A DNA stretch of 64,000 nt from assembly GCA_035274425.1 (NCBI GenBank), contig DATEOC010000051.1:1-64000 (forward strand), in the 5' to 3' direction. The position numbers and the translations under genes were made by a program. The notes below the pieces were generated by a model, which made no database searches, had not been told where the DNA came from, and saw nothing but the letters and a program-made list of their open reading frames with translations. Positions 34,467-42,252 of this stretch are shown in pieces. The stretch comes from JADMIH01 sp035274425. GTDB lineage: Bacteria; Chloroflexota; Chloroflexia; QHBQ01; JADMIH01. Numbering within the stretch: the first letter of the stretch is position 1; each line of letters opens with the position of its first letter.

Positions 34467-37400
34467 TCAAACTCCTGCCGCCAACTGCTTCGTTCCGCCG
34501 TTCGAAGGCGGAGGGGTAGGCTTCTGCGCATAGGCCGCGTACCAGCCAAGTGTGGTGTTGTCTACTTGCTTCGGGTCGCCGAAGAGGAGGATGTCGGTCT
34601 GGCCGTTCGGCGGTATCGACACGCTCAGGAACTTCAGCGCGATGTTTTGCAGCTTCAAAATATAGGTGTCTCCGCTCACTATGAACTCAAGGTCCTGGAA
34701 AGTTATCTTTATCACACCCTCGATTGAGATTTCCTTCGAGCTTCCGCTCGAACCGGGCAATTTCAGGCCGACCAGCACGTTGTAGTTGTTGGGGGAGGGA
34801 CACCAGGCGAGGATGATACTTGCTACAAGCCCCACCTGCCCCGCCAGCGCGCCAACACTCCCCAGGTTGAGGTCGAAGGTGAGGCCGTACCAGGGGTAAT
34901 TAAGGCTAGCGCTGGCGAGGGGAGTGTCTATCTGCATGAAGCCGAGGTCGGACGGCATCTGCGTATCGGTCGCGGAGATCAGCCCGGTGAATTTGAGAGG
35001 GAAATGGTTGTACAGGCTCGGCGGGCGCGCCTGGCTGCTGCCGATGTCAAATGACATCTGGTTGGGGTCGAACGTGAAGGTGCGCCCCGTTACCGCGCCG
35101 CCGGTGAAAGTGAAGTCCATATCGACGCAGAGATTCCCGAAGCGCAGGAAGTACGGATTGGTGCCGCTCCCGGACGGGTCCGCGCCGAACGATAAGACGT
35201 CGAACCCTTTCAGCGCCTTGAAATTGAGATTGCCCCAGAAGGAAAAACGCGTCTGCACCGGGTCGCCAGGTTTGAGGCCGGCGGATGGAATAGATGTCGT
35301 AAACTGCGCTTTCAGTATCTCCACATTGTTCAGCACGCCGCTATTGGTGAACTGGAAGATATTGTCGCCCGATTCACCGAAAGCGTAAGATTGCTTCCCA
35401 TTCTCGTTCTGGTAGCTGCCGTCGAGGACAATGCTGTTGGAGGCGCTATTTTCCTGGAGTACAGGCTCTCCGAAAAGCTTGTCCAGGCTAACTTCTATCT
35501 GGCTGGCGAAGCTTTTGATTGAGGAGTTCTCGAAGAGCACCTTCAGGTTGAGAACGTTGAAGTTATAGCCCGAGGCGTCGGCGGGCGGGTAGGCGTCGTT
35601 CTCGTAGTAGATCAGGCCGAAAAGGGAGGACTGTTGTTGCTGCGGCTGCCCGCCGTTAATTTTGAGGGGGGTCACCTGGATGCCGAGGTGGTGGGCGTAG
35701 AACTTGGAGGCGTCGATACCACCCGCCAGCCCTTCGATCTCCGGCGGGAGAGAAGCGAGCGGCACCACAGCGTTGAGAAACAAGATGCCATTCCAGTCAG
35801 GGTTGGTCGCGATTTGGGTGGCAAAGAACTGGAAATCGGGGTCGGTATTGCTAACCGCGTCGTTGATGATCTGGCTCAGAGTGTCGCTGGTCGTCGCGGG
35901 GTTCGTGTTGAAAGTCGTAGCCTGCGTCCAGACCGTAGTGTCGGCGGCGAATTGCTGTAGCGTCCCATGCCGGAACTTGAATACGAGAATTGTGCCGAAG
36001 GTCTTCCACTGCGCAGGGTCAAGAACGAAGTTCCACCCGCTGATATTGAGGCTGTTCGGCGGGTTGGCGCTCGTCGTCATGAGGAATTTGGCGATGAGCG
36101 TCGGGTCGGAGATGACGAGGAACTGCTGGTTGGTCTGTAAAGCGCCTGTCAGGGCCGTGGGGAGGGGCGTGCCGTTCTGGTAAAACTCCAGCCAGGTGCC
36201 CAGTACGTCCTGCGCCAGCACCAACCGAGTCCACGACGGCCCCTCAAGGGTCGCCAGCAACCCCTGCGGAGTAGCGCCCGTGACCGGGTCCGCGTCCACG
36301 AGCACCCTTGGGCGGGAAAGGTCGACCTCGCCTTCAAAGGCCGGGGGTGGCGTGACTAGTTGGCGGCGATACGGGCTCAAGACCTGTAGCTCCAGGTTCT
36401 GATAGTCGGACAGAGTCAGGCCACCCGCGGGTGCCACCGCAGCATAGGGCGCCATAGGGAAAGAAGGGGAGGCCTTGGTGAAAACCTCTGCTATAACTTC
36501 CAGGAAATTGAGGAAGTTGCTGGACGGCGAGCTATAAAGCTCTGCCTTGTTCGGCTGGGTATAGTAGTTGATCTTGGAGTCGGCTGGAGGGGCTATACTC
36601 ACCCATGAAGTAGTCGCCGACGAACTTAGCAGAGGCGTGCCGCTAGGGGGAGGGGAGCCTGATTGGCCCTGCGAATAGCCGGGAGCGTATGCCGGCTGTC
36701 CGGGAAGAAAGGTAATAATAGACTTTTGGGCCACCACCGGCCCGATATACTCGGTGCCCGCCACGCCGCACATGATGCTCTGTCCGGCAATCAAGGGCGT
36801 GCCGTTGCCGTTAGGGGGTGCTGGCACGCTCATAGCGAATTGGCCGCAAGGCACCATCGTAAGCTCAGGTGGCGTGTTCGCGGGTGGCGTCGTAGAGTTC
36901 GGGTAGGGTTGGAAGGAGAGGACAGAGGTGCTCAGCGTGGTCATCGTCACAGTCTGGGCCAGCGCGGTGGAGAAGTAGGAGGTGAGTGCCGTCCCTGTGG
37001 GAAAACTGAGATAACTGGTCGTGCTATCTGTCGGGTTCAGGGGATTGAGCGAAGCATTGAAACTGATAGGCGCGGTCCAGGAGAAGACCGGGTATTGCAG
37101 CGATTGGAGGTTAGGACTGGGAGGCGCGGGGGTAGAGATATAGTATCGAAGACCGACATCAAGTGCGGCGTACTCCTGGGCGCTCGATACAGTGATACCG
37201 AGTTGGAGGCAACCCCGCGCGTTCCCATCCATCACCAGGGTGACGGTGCCCGACACATCTTGTGTCTGGAACTGGTACTGGTTGGCCGTGAAGAGGTTAC
37301 GCTGGCCTTGCAGCGTGAACGATGCGGGTGTGGCATCGAGGTTGGCTATCACGCTTGCACCGGTATTAAGAAATAGGGTGTAGTTATTTCCTATATTGAC

Positions 37401-37784
37401 GTTGGCTCCGCCGGAAGTAATTTTGGGGTTCGGGTAGCTTGACGCGACGGTCATGATGTCCGCGTCGAGTCCTGCCGTATCCGGCTCGTGTATCCAGACG
37501 AAGTAAGGGTACAGACCTGATTTGCCTGAGTAACCGTTCTGTTGGAAGTAGGCCCAGGCGTTCTGAACGAACGTAGCCAGGTTTTGTGGTGCCTGGGGAC
37601 AAAATAGATAATACCCCGGTGGTCCCGCACCTGCCGGAGTGCCCGTGGTCCAGGTGTCGTCCAGGGCGAATGAGCTACCGGCGGTTACTTTGGGAGGGAG
37701 AAGATAGGCAAACCACGCCCCTGCCGTATTAATTGGCAGGTAGAGGGATGGCGTCGCCTCGCTGTTTTGAAGCGTGATTGACAT
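34467..37784 (-). CDS. Large beta-rich protein (1105 residues), giant-locus partner
   Basis: I do not recognise this protein. It has no signal peptide and no membrane helices. The first 400 residues are Ser/Thr/Pro/Gly-rich strands (VIANLDATPASFTLQGQRNL). The middle (about 430-750) looks globular (LSDYQNLELQVLSPYRRQL, WNFVLDPAQWKTFGTILVF). The C-terminal 350 residues are strand-rich (FDLNLGSVGALAGQVGLVAS, ISIEGVIKITFQDLEFIVSG) and resemble the beta segments at the start of the giant protein in composition. A QQQQ run occurs near 715. The tail is Pro-rich. GGAGG lies 14 nt before the ATG, rather far. It is transcribed towards the MBL pair and giant gene. A structural or binding role is inferred from composition only. 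Confidence 0.8.
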   Translation of the reverse strand: MSITLQNSEATPSLYLPINTAGAWFAYLLPPKVTAGSSFALDDTWTTGTPAGAGPPGYYLFCPQAPQNLATFVQNAWAYFQQNGYSGKSGLYPYFVWIHEPDTAGLDADIMTVASSYPNPKITSGGANVNIGNNYTLFLNTGASVIANLDATPASFTLQGQRNLFTANQYQFQTQDVSGTVTLVMDGNARGCLQLGITVSSAQEYAALDVGLRYYISTPAPPSPNLQSLQYPVFSWTAPISFNASLNPLNPTDSTTSYLSFPTGTALTSYFSTALAQTVTMTTLSTSVLSFQPYPNSTTPPANTPPELTMVPCGQFAMSVPAPPNGNGTPLIAGQSIMCGVAGTEYIGPVVAQKSIITFLPGQPAYAPGYSQGQSGSPPPSGTPLLSSSATTSWVSIAPPADSKINYYTQPNKAELYSSPSSNFLNFLEVIAEVFTKASPSFPMAPYAAVAPAGGLTLSDYQNLELQVLSPYRRQLVTPPPAFEGEVDLSRPRVLVDADPVTGATPQGLLATLEGPSWTRLVLAQDVLGTWLEFYQNGTPLPTALTGALQTNQQFLVISDPTLIAKFLMTTSANPPNSLNISGWNFVLDPAQWKTFGTILVFKFRHGTLQQFAADTTVWTQATTFNTNPATTSDTLSQIINDAVSNTDPDFQFFATQIATNPDWNGILFLNAVVPLASLPPEIEGLAGGIDASKFYAHHLGIQVTPLKINGGQPQQQQSSLFGLIYYENDAYPPADASGYNFNVLNLKVLFENSSIKSFASQIEVSLDKLFGEPVLQENSASNSIVLDGSYQNENGKQSYAFGESGDNIFQFTNSGVLNNVEILKAQFTTSIPSAGLKPGDPVQTRFSFWGNLNFKALKGFDVLSFGADPSGSGTNPYFLRFGNLCVDMDFTFTGGAVTGRTFTFDPNQMSFDIGSSQARPPSLYNHFPLKFTGLISATDTQMPSDLGFMQIDTPLASASLNYPWYGLTFDLNLGSVGALAGQVGLVASIILAWCPSPNNYNVLVGLKLPGSSGSSKEISIEGVIKITFQDLEFIVSGDTYILKLQNIALKFLSVSIPPNGQTDILLFGDPKQVDNTTLGWYAAYAQKPTPPPSNGGTKQLAAGV

Positions 37785-37847
37785 GGTTAGATATTTACCT
37801 CCCCTGCGAGTCGGCCCTCTCTGCGATACGGGAATGAGAAGATTAAA

Positions 37848-38471
37848 TCAAGGCCCAGATGCTGTCCAATAGAAGAGAAGTCCTTCATAGTATTGGTCGG
37901 CCCCGTTCGAAAAGTAATGAAGCGCGCCGTTAATAGTCGAAATCTCAGTAGAGGGCGCAACTGTGGTAGTGATGGGGCCTCTCACATAGTCAGTGTCGAT
38001 CTGCGCATGAAGCTGGTAGGGTGAGTTCTGGGCATTCAAACTGGTGATCGCTACCAGCATGGTGTCCAGGAAGACTTTACACGTGACCTGAACACCGCTC
38101 GTGTTTACCGTAAAATTGAACACAACCGGACCTAAACACGTGTCATCAGCGTCGGTACAGGGCGTCGGACTGGGACCCGCCCCAGTGGGCAGAGCGACGA
38201 AGGCCGGTGCCTGGACATTTGGGTCCAGTGTCAGGGCATCAGCAAACCCCACCCGTTGCCTGGGATCAGTTAGCCACGCATCCGGAGTCGGAAGGACGAG
38301 TCGTTCAGGCGGAGGTAGAAAGAGCGTATCGGTAGAAGGTCCTTTCTCTGGTACACGTATAGCCAGCCCCAGCATCAATGTACTTGCTAAGACCCATGCA
38401 AAGGTGGATAGTAAGCGAGGCAAGCGTGTGGCCTGCCTCGCTCTGGTGCTACGACGGCTGGGGGGTCTCAC
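37848..38471 (-). CDS. Small exported or membrane-anchored protein of the giant locus
   Basis: This is an unrecognised 207-residue protein. It starts at GTG with AGGA about 7 nt upstream. The N terminus is very basic (RPPSRRSTRARQATRLPR) followed by a hydrophobic helix (LLSTFAWVLASTLMLGLAI), so it is either a signal anchor or a long signal peptide. The mature part has a Pro-rich stretch, a Cys pair (PCTDADDTCLG) and a C-terminal beta domain (VVFNFTVNTSGVQVTCKVFL). It is the only protein of the block with a clear membrane-targeting segment. It lies 63 bp upstream of the 1105-residue gene. Confidence 0.65.
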   Translation of the reverse strand: MRPPSRRSTRARQATRLPRLLSTFAWVLASTLMLGLAIRVPEKGPSTDTLFLPPPERLVLPTPDAWLTDPRQRVGFADALTLDPNVQAPAFVALPTGAGPSPTPCTDADDTCLGPVVFNFTVNTSGVQVTCKVFLDTMLVAITSLNAQNSPYQLHAQIDTDYVRGPITTTVAPSTEISTINGALHYFSNGADQYYEGLLFYWTASGP

Positions 38472-38567
38472 ATAGTTCCTGATGAGGCCGGAGGCTATTC
38501 GTAACAGCCAATAAGATATGCCGGGCGGTCACGCATCAACAAAGCTGCGCTTCAGCTCATATGGCGA

Positions 38568-38960
38568 CTAGTTCCCGTACTGGCTGATGATGGTGCCCGT
38601 ATTGCTCCATGTAACCAGCGTGGTGCCGGTAAGGTAAACCGGGTCCTGTCCGGCCGGAGTGACTGCCAGGTTGTTCGCTATAAGGTTGCCGAAGTTTTGC
38701 CCTGCCGGCGGCTGGAGCGTGAGGTCATACTCGAAGCTGCCGTTGCTATTGCTGCACGAGCCTTTGATTCTCATCGTCGGGGGCTGCAATTGGGTCGAGC
38801 CTACCGACTCCCCGCCGAAACTGAAGTTGAGGACAACCGTGTTAAAGCTGCTGCCATAAAGGGTGAAGGTGATCGAGCCAGCGTTGATATTGATGGTGCC
38901 GCTTGGCGGTGGTGGCGGCGCCGCTCCGGAGCCAGAGTTACTTTGGTGCATTTCGTGCAT
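38568..38960 (-). CDS. Small beta-sandwich-like protein of the giant locus
   Basis: This 130-residue protein of unknown function has a strong ribosome-binding site (AAGGAGGAGG, about 10 nt before the ATG). A His/Gly/Pro-rich start (MHEMHQSNSGSGAAPPPPPSG) is followed by alternating strands (TININAGSITFTLYG, FNTVVLNFSFGG, GSFEYDLTLQPPAGQNFGNL). The pattern suggests one beta-sandwich. No signal peptide is present. It is the first gene of the block downstream of a duplicated 96-bp element, and is likely to be well expressed. Confidence 0.65.
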   Translation of the reverse strand: MHEMHQSNSGSGAAPPPPPSGTININAGSITFTLYGSSFNTVVLNFSFGGESVGSTQLQPPTMRIKGSCSNSNGSFEYDLTLQPPAGQNFGNLIANNLAVTPAGQDPVYLTGTTLVTWSNTGTIISQYGN

Positions 38961-38984
38961 GTGCGTATATCCTCCTCCTTCTAA

Positions 38985-39196
38985 TTTAGAAGGTCATACA
39001 AGGGGTGAATTCTACCGGTCAGTCGTGCTCTTACTGCTTGCACAGCAAGGATGCTAACCAGCGACCCAAGTATACTAAATACTATTCGGAAGGTCAACCC
39101 TTTAGAAGGTCAACCTTAGAGCGAATTCTAGCAGTGAGTCAGGTACTTACTGCTTGTACAGCAAGGAGGCTAGCCAGCGACCCAAGTATACTAAAG
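38985..39196. repeat. Duplicated 96-bp upstream element
   Basis: Copies at 38985-39080 and 39101-39196 align without gaps and match at 78 of 96 positions by hand count. The last 22 bases before the end (CCAGCGACCCAAGTATACTAAA) and the block CTTACTGCTTG are identical. On the minus strand each holds a TATACT -10-like box. It is the only spacer upstream of the giant-locus genes, so it is probably a doubled promoter/operator. Confidence 0.8.
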
Positions 39197-39287
39197 ATCA
39201 TGTTAAGTTCTTGTTAAGATTCCGTGTCTTAATAACCATAGTTTGCAAGTTTTGAGTGCCGAGAAAGCAGTCTAGAGACACGTGTCG

Positions 39288-41675
39288 CTAAGATTGGTCC
39301 AGGGCATAGGAGATCACCTCCTCTGCACTCATCGCTTGCCCTCTCGCCCACGCCTCATTGAAGGTCTCTTCACCAAGCATGGAGCGACAGTCAGCTATGA
39401 CAGTCTCATGCTGGGGATGCTCCACAGTGGCTAACGGCGCGCCCACTGAGGTAAGCATAGCTTCTACCGCACCGAGGAGGCATGCGGCACGTTCCAGGTG
39501 AGCCTGTGCCAACTCCATCCCCGCCAGGCCTTCTAATGCCTTGGCGACGCCTACCCTGTCTTTCAACTCGTTGTATAGAGCCAATGCTTCGGCGAATAAG
39601 GTTCGAGTCTTTTCGTGTTCGCCCCGCGCGCGCGAAATCTCTGCCAGACTGCCAAGCGCCGTAGCGACGCCCCGCTTATGCCCCAATTCACGACGCAGCG
39701 CCAGACTTTCTTCCATGAGCGGCTCTGCGCGCTCTAAATCACCTATCTTATGCACCGCGACAGCCAGGTTGCCCAGTACGGTGGCGATGCGCCCCTTCTC
39801 TCCAAGCTCGCGACTTATCACAAGCCCTTCATCGAGAAGAAGTAACGCCTGCTCAAAGTCGCCGGTAACTATCGCTACCATGCCGAGGTTGTTGAGCGCG
39901 CCCACGACACCCACCGCGTCGCCAAGCTGGCGTTGCAGGGCCAGGCTCTCCTCGATCATCGAAATCGCATCTTGATAATCGCCCTGCGCAAGCGCGAGAG
40001 CGCCCGCTCCGTTGAGCACTTTCGCTCGTAGCGGGGCAGGTATAGAGGCTGGTTGCCCAAGCACTTGCTTCAGCCATACTTTCCCCTCGTTGAAGTGGCT
40101 ATGCACTTCCCAGAAGCGCCGTAACGCTACGCCGAGCCTGGCGGCTGTCTCAGCATCTCCCTGCTGGAGTAGCCACTGGAGCGCGGCCCGGAGATTATCG
40201 TGGTCTCGCTCCAGGCGGTCAAGCCATAGCTTCTGTTCTGCCCCCGTGAGGTTCAGGTCCGCAGCCTCGGCCATAGCGAGGTAATATTCGGCGTGCAAGT
40301 AGCGGATAGCGTCATCTTCACCCTGGAGTGCCAGCTCCTCTAAAGCGTATTCGCGTATCGTTTCCAGCATGGCGAGGCGGGTCTCTTCCTCTTCGCCATC
40401 TTCTTGCGCCAGGTGCAACAGGTGTTTATCGAGGAGCGACTCCAGCCCCTCAAGCACATCTTTTTCCAGGTCGGTATAAGCGTTGCACACCGCTTCTACG
40501 GCTGAGAGGGTGCAGCCTCCCACGAAGACCCCTGTGCGCCGGAAGAGCGCACGGTCAGCTTCATCGAGCAGGTCATAGCTCCAGGCAATGGCGTCGCGCA
40601 AAGTTTGGTGCCGGGCGGGAGAGTCGCGCTCTCCACCGACCACGACCTTGAGCCTGCTGCTGAGGCGCGATAGGAGCGCCTTAGGCGGGAGCAGCCTGGT
40701 ACGCGCTGCCGCCAGCTCGATAGCGAGCGGGAGGCCATCCAGGCGTGCACAGATCGTGGCTACCGCTTCGGCGTTCTCCTCCGTCAGGGCGAAACCGGGC
40801 TTGACGGCACGCGAGCGCTCCACGAATAAAGCTATCGCGGGGTAATTCTCCAACTCTGTAGCCATTGGAAGGTGCGTGAGGTTGGGCAGGTCTAGGGGCG
40901 GCACCCAGAAGACCTGCTCTCTGCTCAAGTGGAGGGCTTCTCGACTGGTGACAACTATCTTGAGGCCAGGGGAGGAGGCTAAGAGGTCCGTCAGGAGAGG
41001 GGCAGCCACTATCACCTGCTCAAAGTTGTCCAGGAGAAGGAGTATATGCTTGTCGTGCAGGGCTTCTATGAGATCGGGGAGCGTACCCCGGCCCTTTACG
41101 TTCGCCAGGCCGAGCGCCTGGGCAATCGCCGCGCCCACGAGGTTGGGATCACGGATGGCGGCTAACCCGACGACAAAAACCCCATCCTCGAAGTTATCGA
41201 GCAGTCGCAGAGCTACCTCCGTGCCGAGACGCGTCTTGCCTATGCCGGGCGCGCCCACAAGCGTGAGGAGGTGTACCGTGTCCTGCGCCAACAGGTGTGC
41301 CACCTCGGCAATTATCTCCTCGCGGCCAAGTGTAGGCGTGAGGGGCGGCTGCACGTTGGTGGGGTGGGGAGGCTCGGTTACGACACTACCTTCTCGCCAG
41401 GGAGCCTGAGAGGTGCTACTGGAGGAGCCAGGGGCCTTGCTGACTCCGCCGAAACCTCTCGCGAACTGCAAGAATGCAGATTGTTCGCCTGGTGGAATCC
41501 GGAGGCACTCCGCGAGACGCCCGGCGAGCTGCTTGGAGGGCCTGTACTCGTCGGCCTCGATCTTGCGTATCGTGATCTCAGAGCACCCTACATCGTGCGC
41601 CAGGTCCTTCTGGGTGAGGTCAAGGTTCCTACGATAGTGCTTGAGCCATGTACCGAATGATGTTTCTTCTGCCAT
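39288..41675 (-). CDS. XRE-STAND-TPR transcriptional regulator
   Basis: This 795-residue signal-transduction ATPase has three parts. An N-terminal XRE helix-turn-helix (about 8-62) contains LTQKDLAHDVGCSEITIRKI. An NB-ARC/STAND ATPase follows, with a P-loop LVGAPGIGKTRLGTE (about 138-152), a Walker B-like HILLLLDNFEQV and LKIVVTSREAL. About six TPR-like repeats (500-780) contain ALNNLGMVAIVTGDFEQALL. Such proteins switch transcription when the TPR part senses a partner. AGAGG precedes the ATG. It is upstream of and on the same strand as the giant-locus block, separated by the doubled 96-bp element, so it is the obvious candidate regulator. That link is inference. Confidence 0.93.
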   Translation of the reverse strand: MAEETSFGTWLKHYRRNLDLTQKDLAHDVGCSEITIRKIEADEYRPSKQLAGRLAECLRIPPGEQSAFLQFARGFGGVSKAPGSSSSTSQAPWREGSVVTEPPHPTNVQPPLTPTLGREEIIAEVAHLLAQDTVHLLTLVGAPGIGKTRLGTEVALRLLDNFEDGVFVVGLAAIRDPNLVGAAIAQALGLANVKGRGTLPDLIEALHDKHILLLLDNFEQVIVAAPLLTDLLASSPGLKIVVTSREALHLSREQVFWVPPLDLPNLTHLPMATELENYPAIALFVERSRAVKPGFALTEENAEAVATICARLDGLPLAIELAAARTRLLPPKALLSRLSSRLKVVVGGERDSPARHQTLRDAIAWSYDLLDEADRALFRRTGVFVGGCTLSAVEAVCNAYTDLEKDVLEGLESLLDKHLLHLAQEDGEEEETRLAMLETIREYALEELALQGEDDAIRYLHAEYYLAMAEAADLNLTGAEQKLWLDRLERDHDNLRAALQWLLQQGDAETAARLGVALRRFWEVHSHFNEGKVWLKQVLGQPASIPAPLRAKVLNGAGALALAQGDYQDAISMIEESLALQRQLGDAVGVVGALNNLGMVAIVTGDFEQALLLLDEGLVISRELGEKGRIATVLGNLAVAVHKIGDLERAEPLMEESLALRRELGHKRGVATALGSLAEISRARGEHEKTRTLFAEALALYNELKDRVGVAKALEGLAGMELAQAHLERAACLLGAVEAMLTSVGAPLATVEHPQHETVIADCRSMLGEETFNEAWARGQAMSAEEVISYALDQS

Positions 41676-41685
41676 TAAAGCCTCT

Positions 41686-41734
41686 GAGGATGGACGACGG
41701 ACGACGGACGATGGACGATGGACGATGGACGAAA
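41686..41734. repeat. Heptamer repeat
   Basis: GGACGAC and GGACGAT units in tandem lie upstream of the STAND regulator start. Confidence 0.9.
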
Positions 41735-41874
41735 GGGGCTGCTATTGTGGAAATTATATCGCAAAACGTATCGCTAACAGAGTGCCCTTTTTTGAGATGT
41801 CCTGCTTTAATTGGATAAGGTCCTGAGGAGGCATTGACAACCAAAGCTATTTTACCCATAAGCGGAGCATGAAG

Positions 41875-42168
41875 ATGAAGGCACGCACGCGGCATAACCT
41901 TGGGAAAGCATCCAGTTTGAGAGAGGCAGGGGGCGCATCTGGCGCTTCTGGCGCTTCGCAACTCTTCCTGGTGCGTCTCTGGCCGGACGAAGCAGATAGC
42001 GCGGAATGGCGCGGCAAGGTCCAGCACGTCATGAGCGGAAAGGCTAGCGATTTTTGCGACTGGCCCATGCTTGTGGCGCATCTTCAAGCTATGCTCCCCC
42101 ATGGGCACGAAGGGCAATCTCAGGATGATGCAGGTGATAAGGGTGAAATAGCTCAAGAATCACCGTAG
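41875..42168 (+). CDS. Small conserved-looking protein of unknown function
   Basis: This 97-residue protein starts at the ATG at 41875, which has GGAG 7 nt upstream; an ATG two codons earlier is too close to that site. The core FLVRLWPDEADSAEWRGKVQ, then HVMSGKASDFCDWPMLVAHL, has the look of a small family I have seen in Chloroflexota with the pattern FLVRxW...EWRGxVQHVxSGE...F. The start is a Gly/Ala/Ser linker and the end is acidic. No signal peptide is present. It lies 84 bp before the S-layer protein gene. Confidence 0.6.
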   Translation: MKARTRHNLGKASSLREAGGASGASGASQLFLVRLWPDEADSAEWRGKVQHVMSGKASDFCDWPMLVAHLQAMLPHGHEGQSQDDAGDKGEIAQESP

Positions 42169-42252
42169 TCGCTCGCTACGTTTACGGCACATTTGACGTT
42201 TATTGCTTGTGTGGCCCGTTCCTCTAGTACATGCGAGAAGGAGAGAAAGCAG

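Noticed and set aside
20219..38960. Contractile injection system or prophage
   Set aside because: LysM and large beta proteins suggest it, but no sheath, tube, baseplate, ATPase, portal or terminase gene is present in the window.
41629..42156. Minus-strand 175-codon frame over the small plus-strand gene
   Set aside because: It runs through heptamer repeats (VHRPSSIVRRPSS) and overlaps a better-supported gene with a ribosome-binding site.
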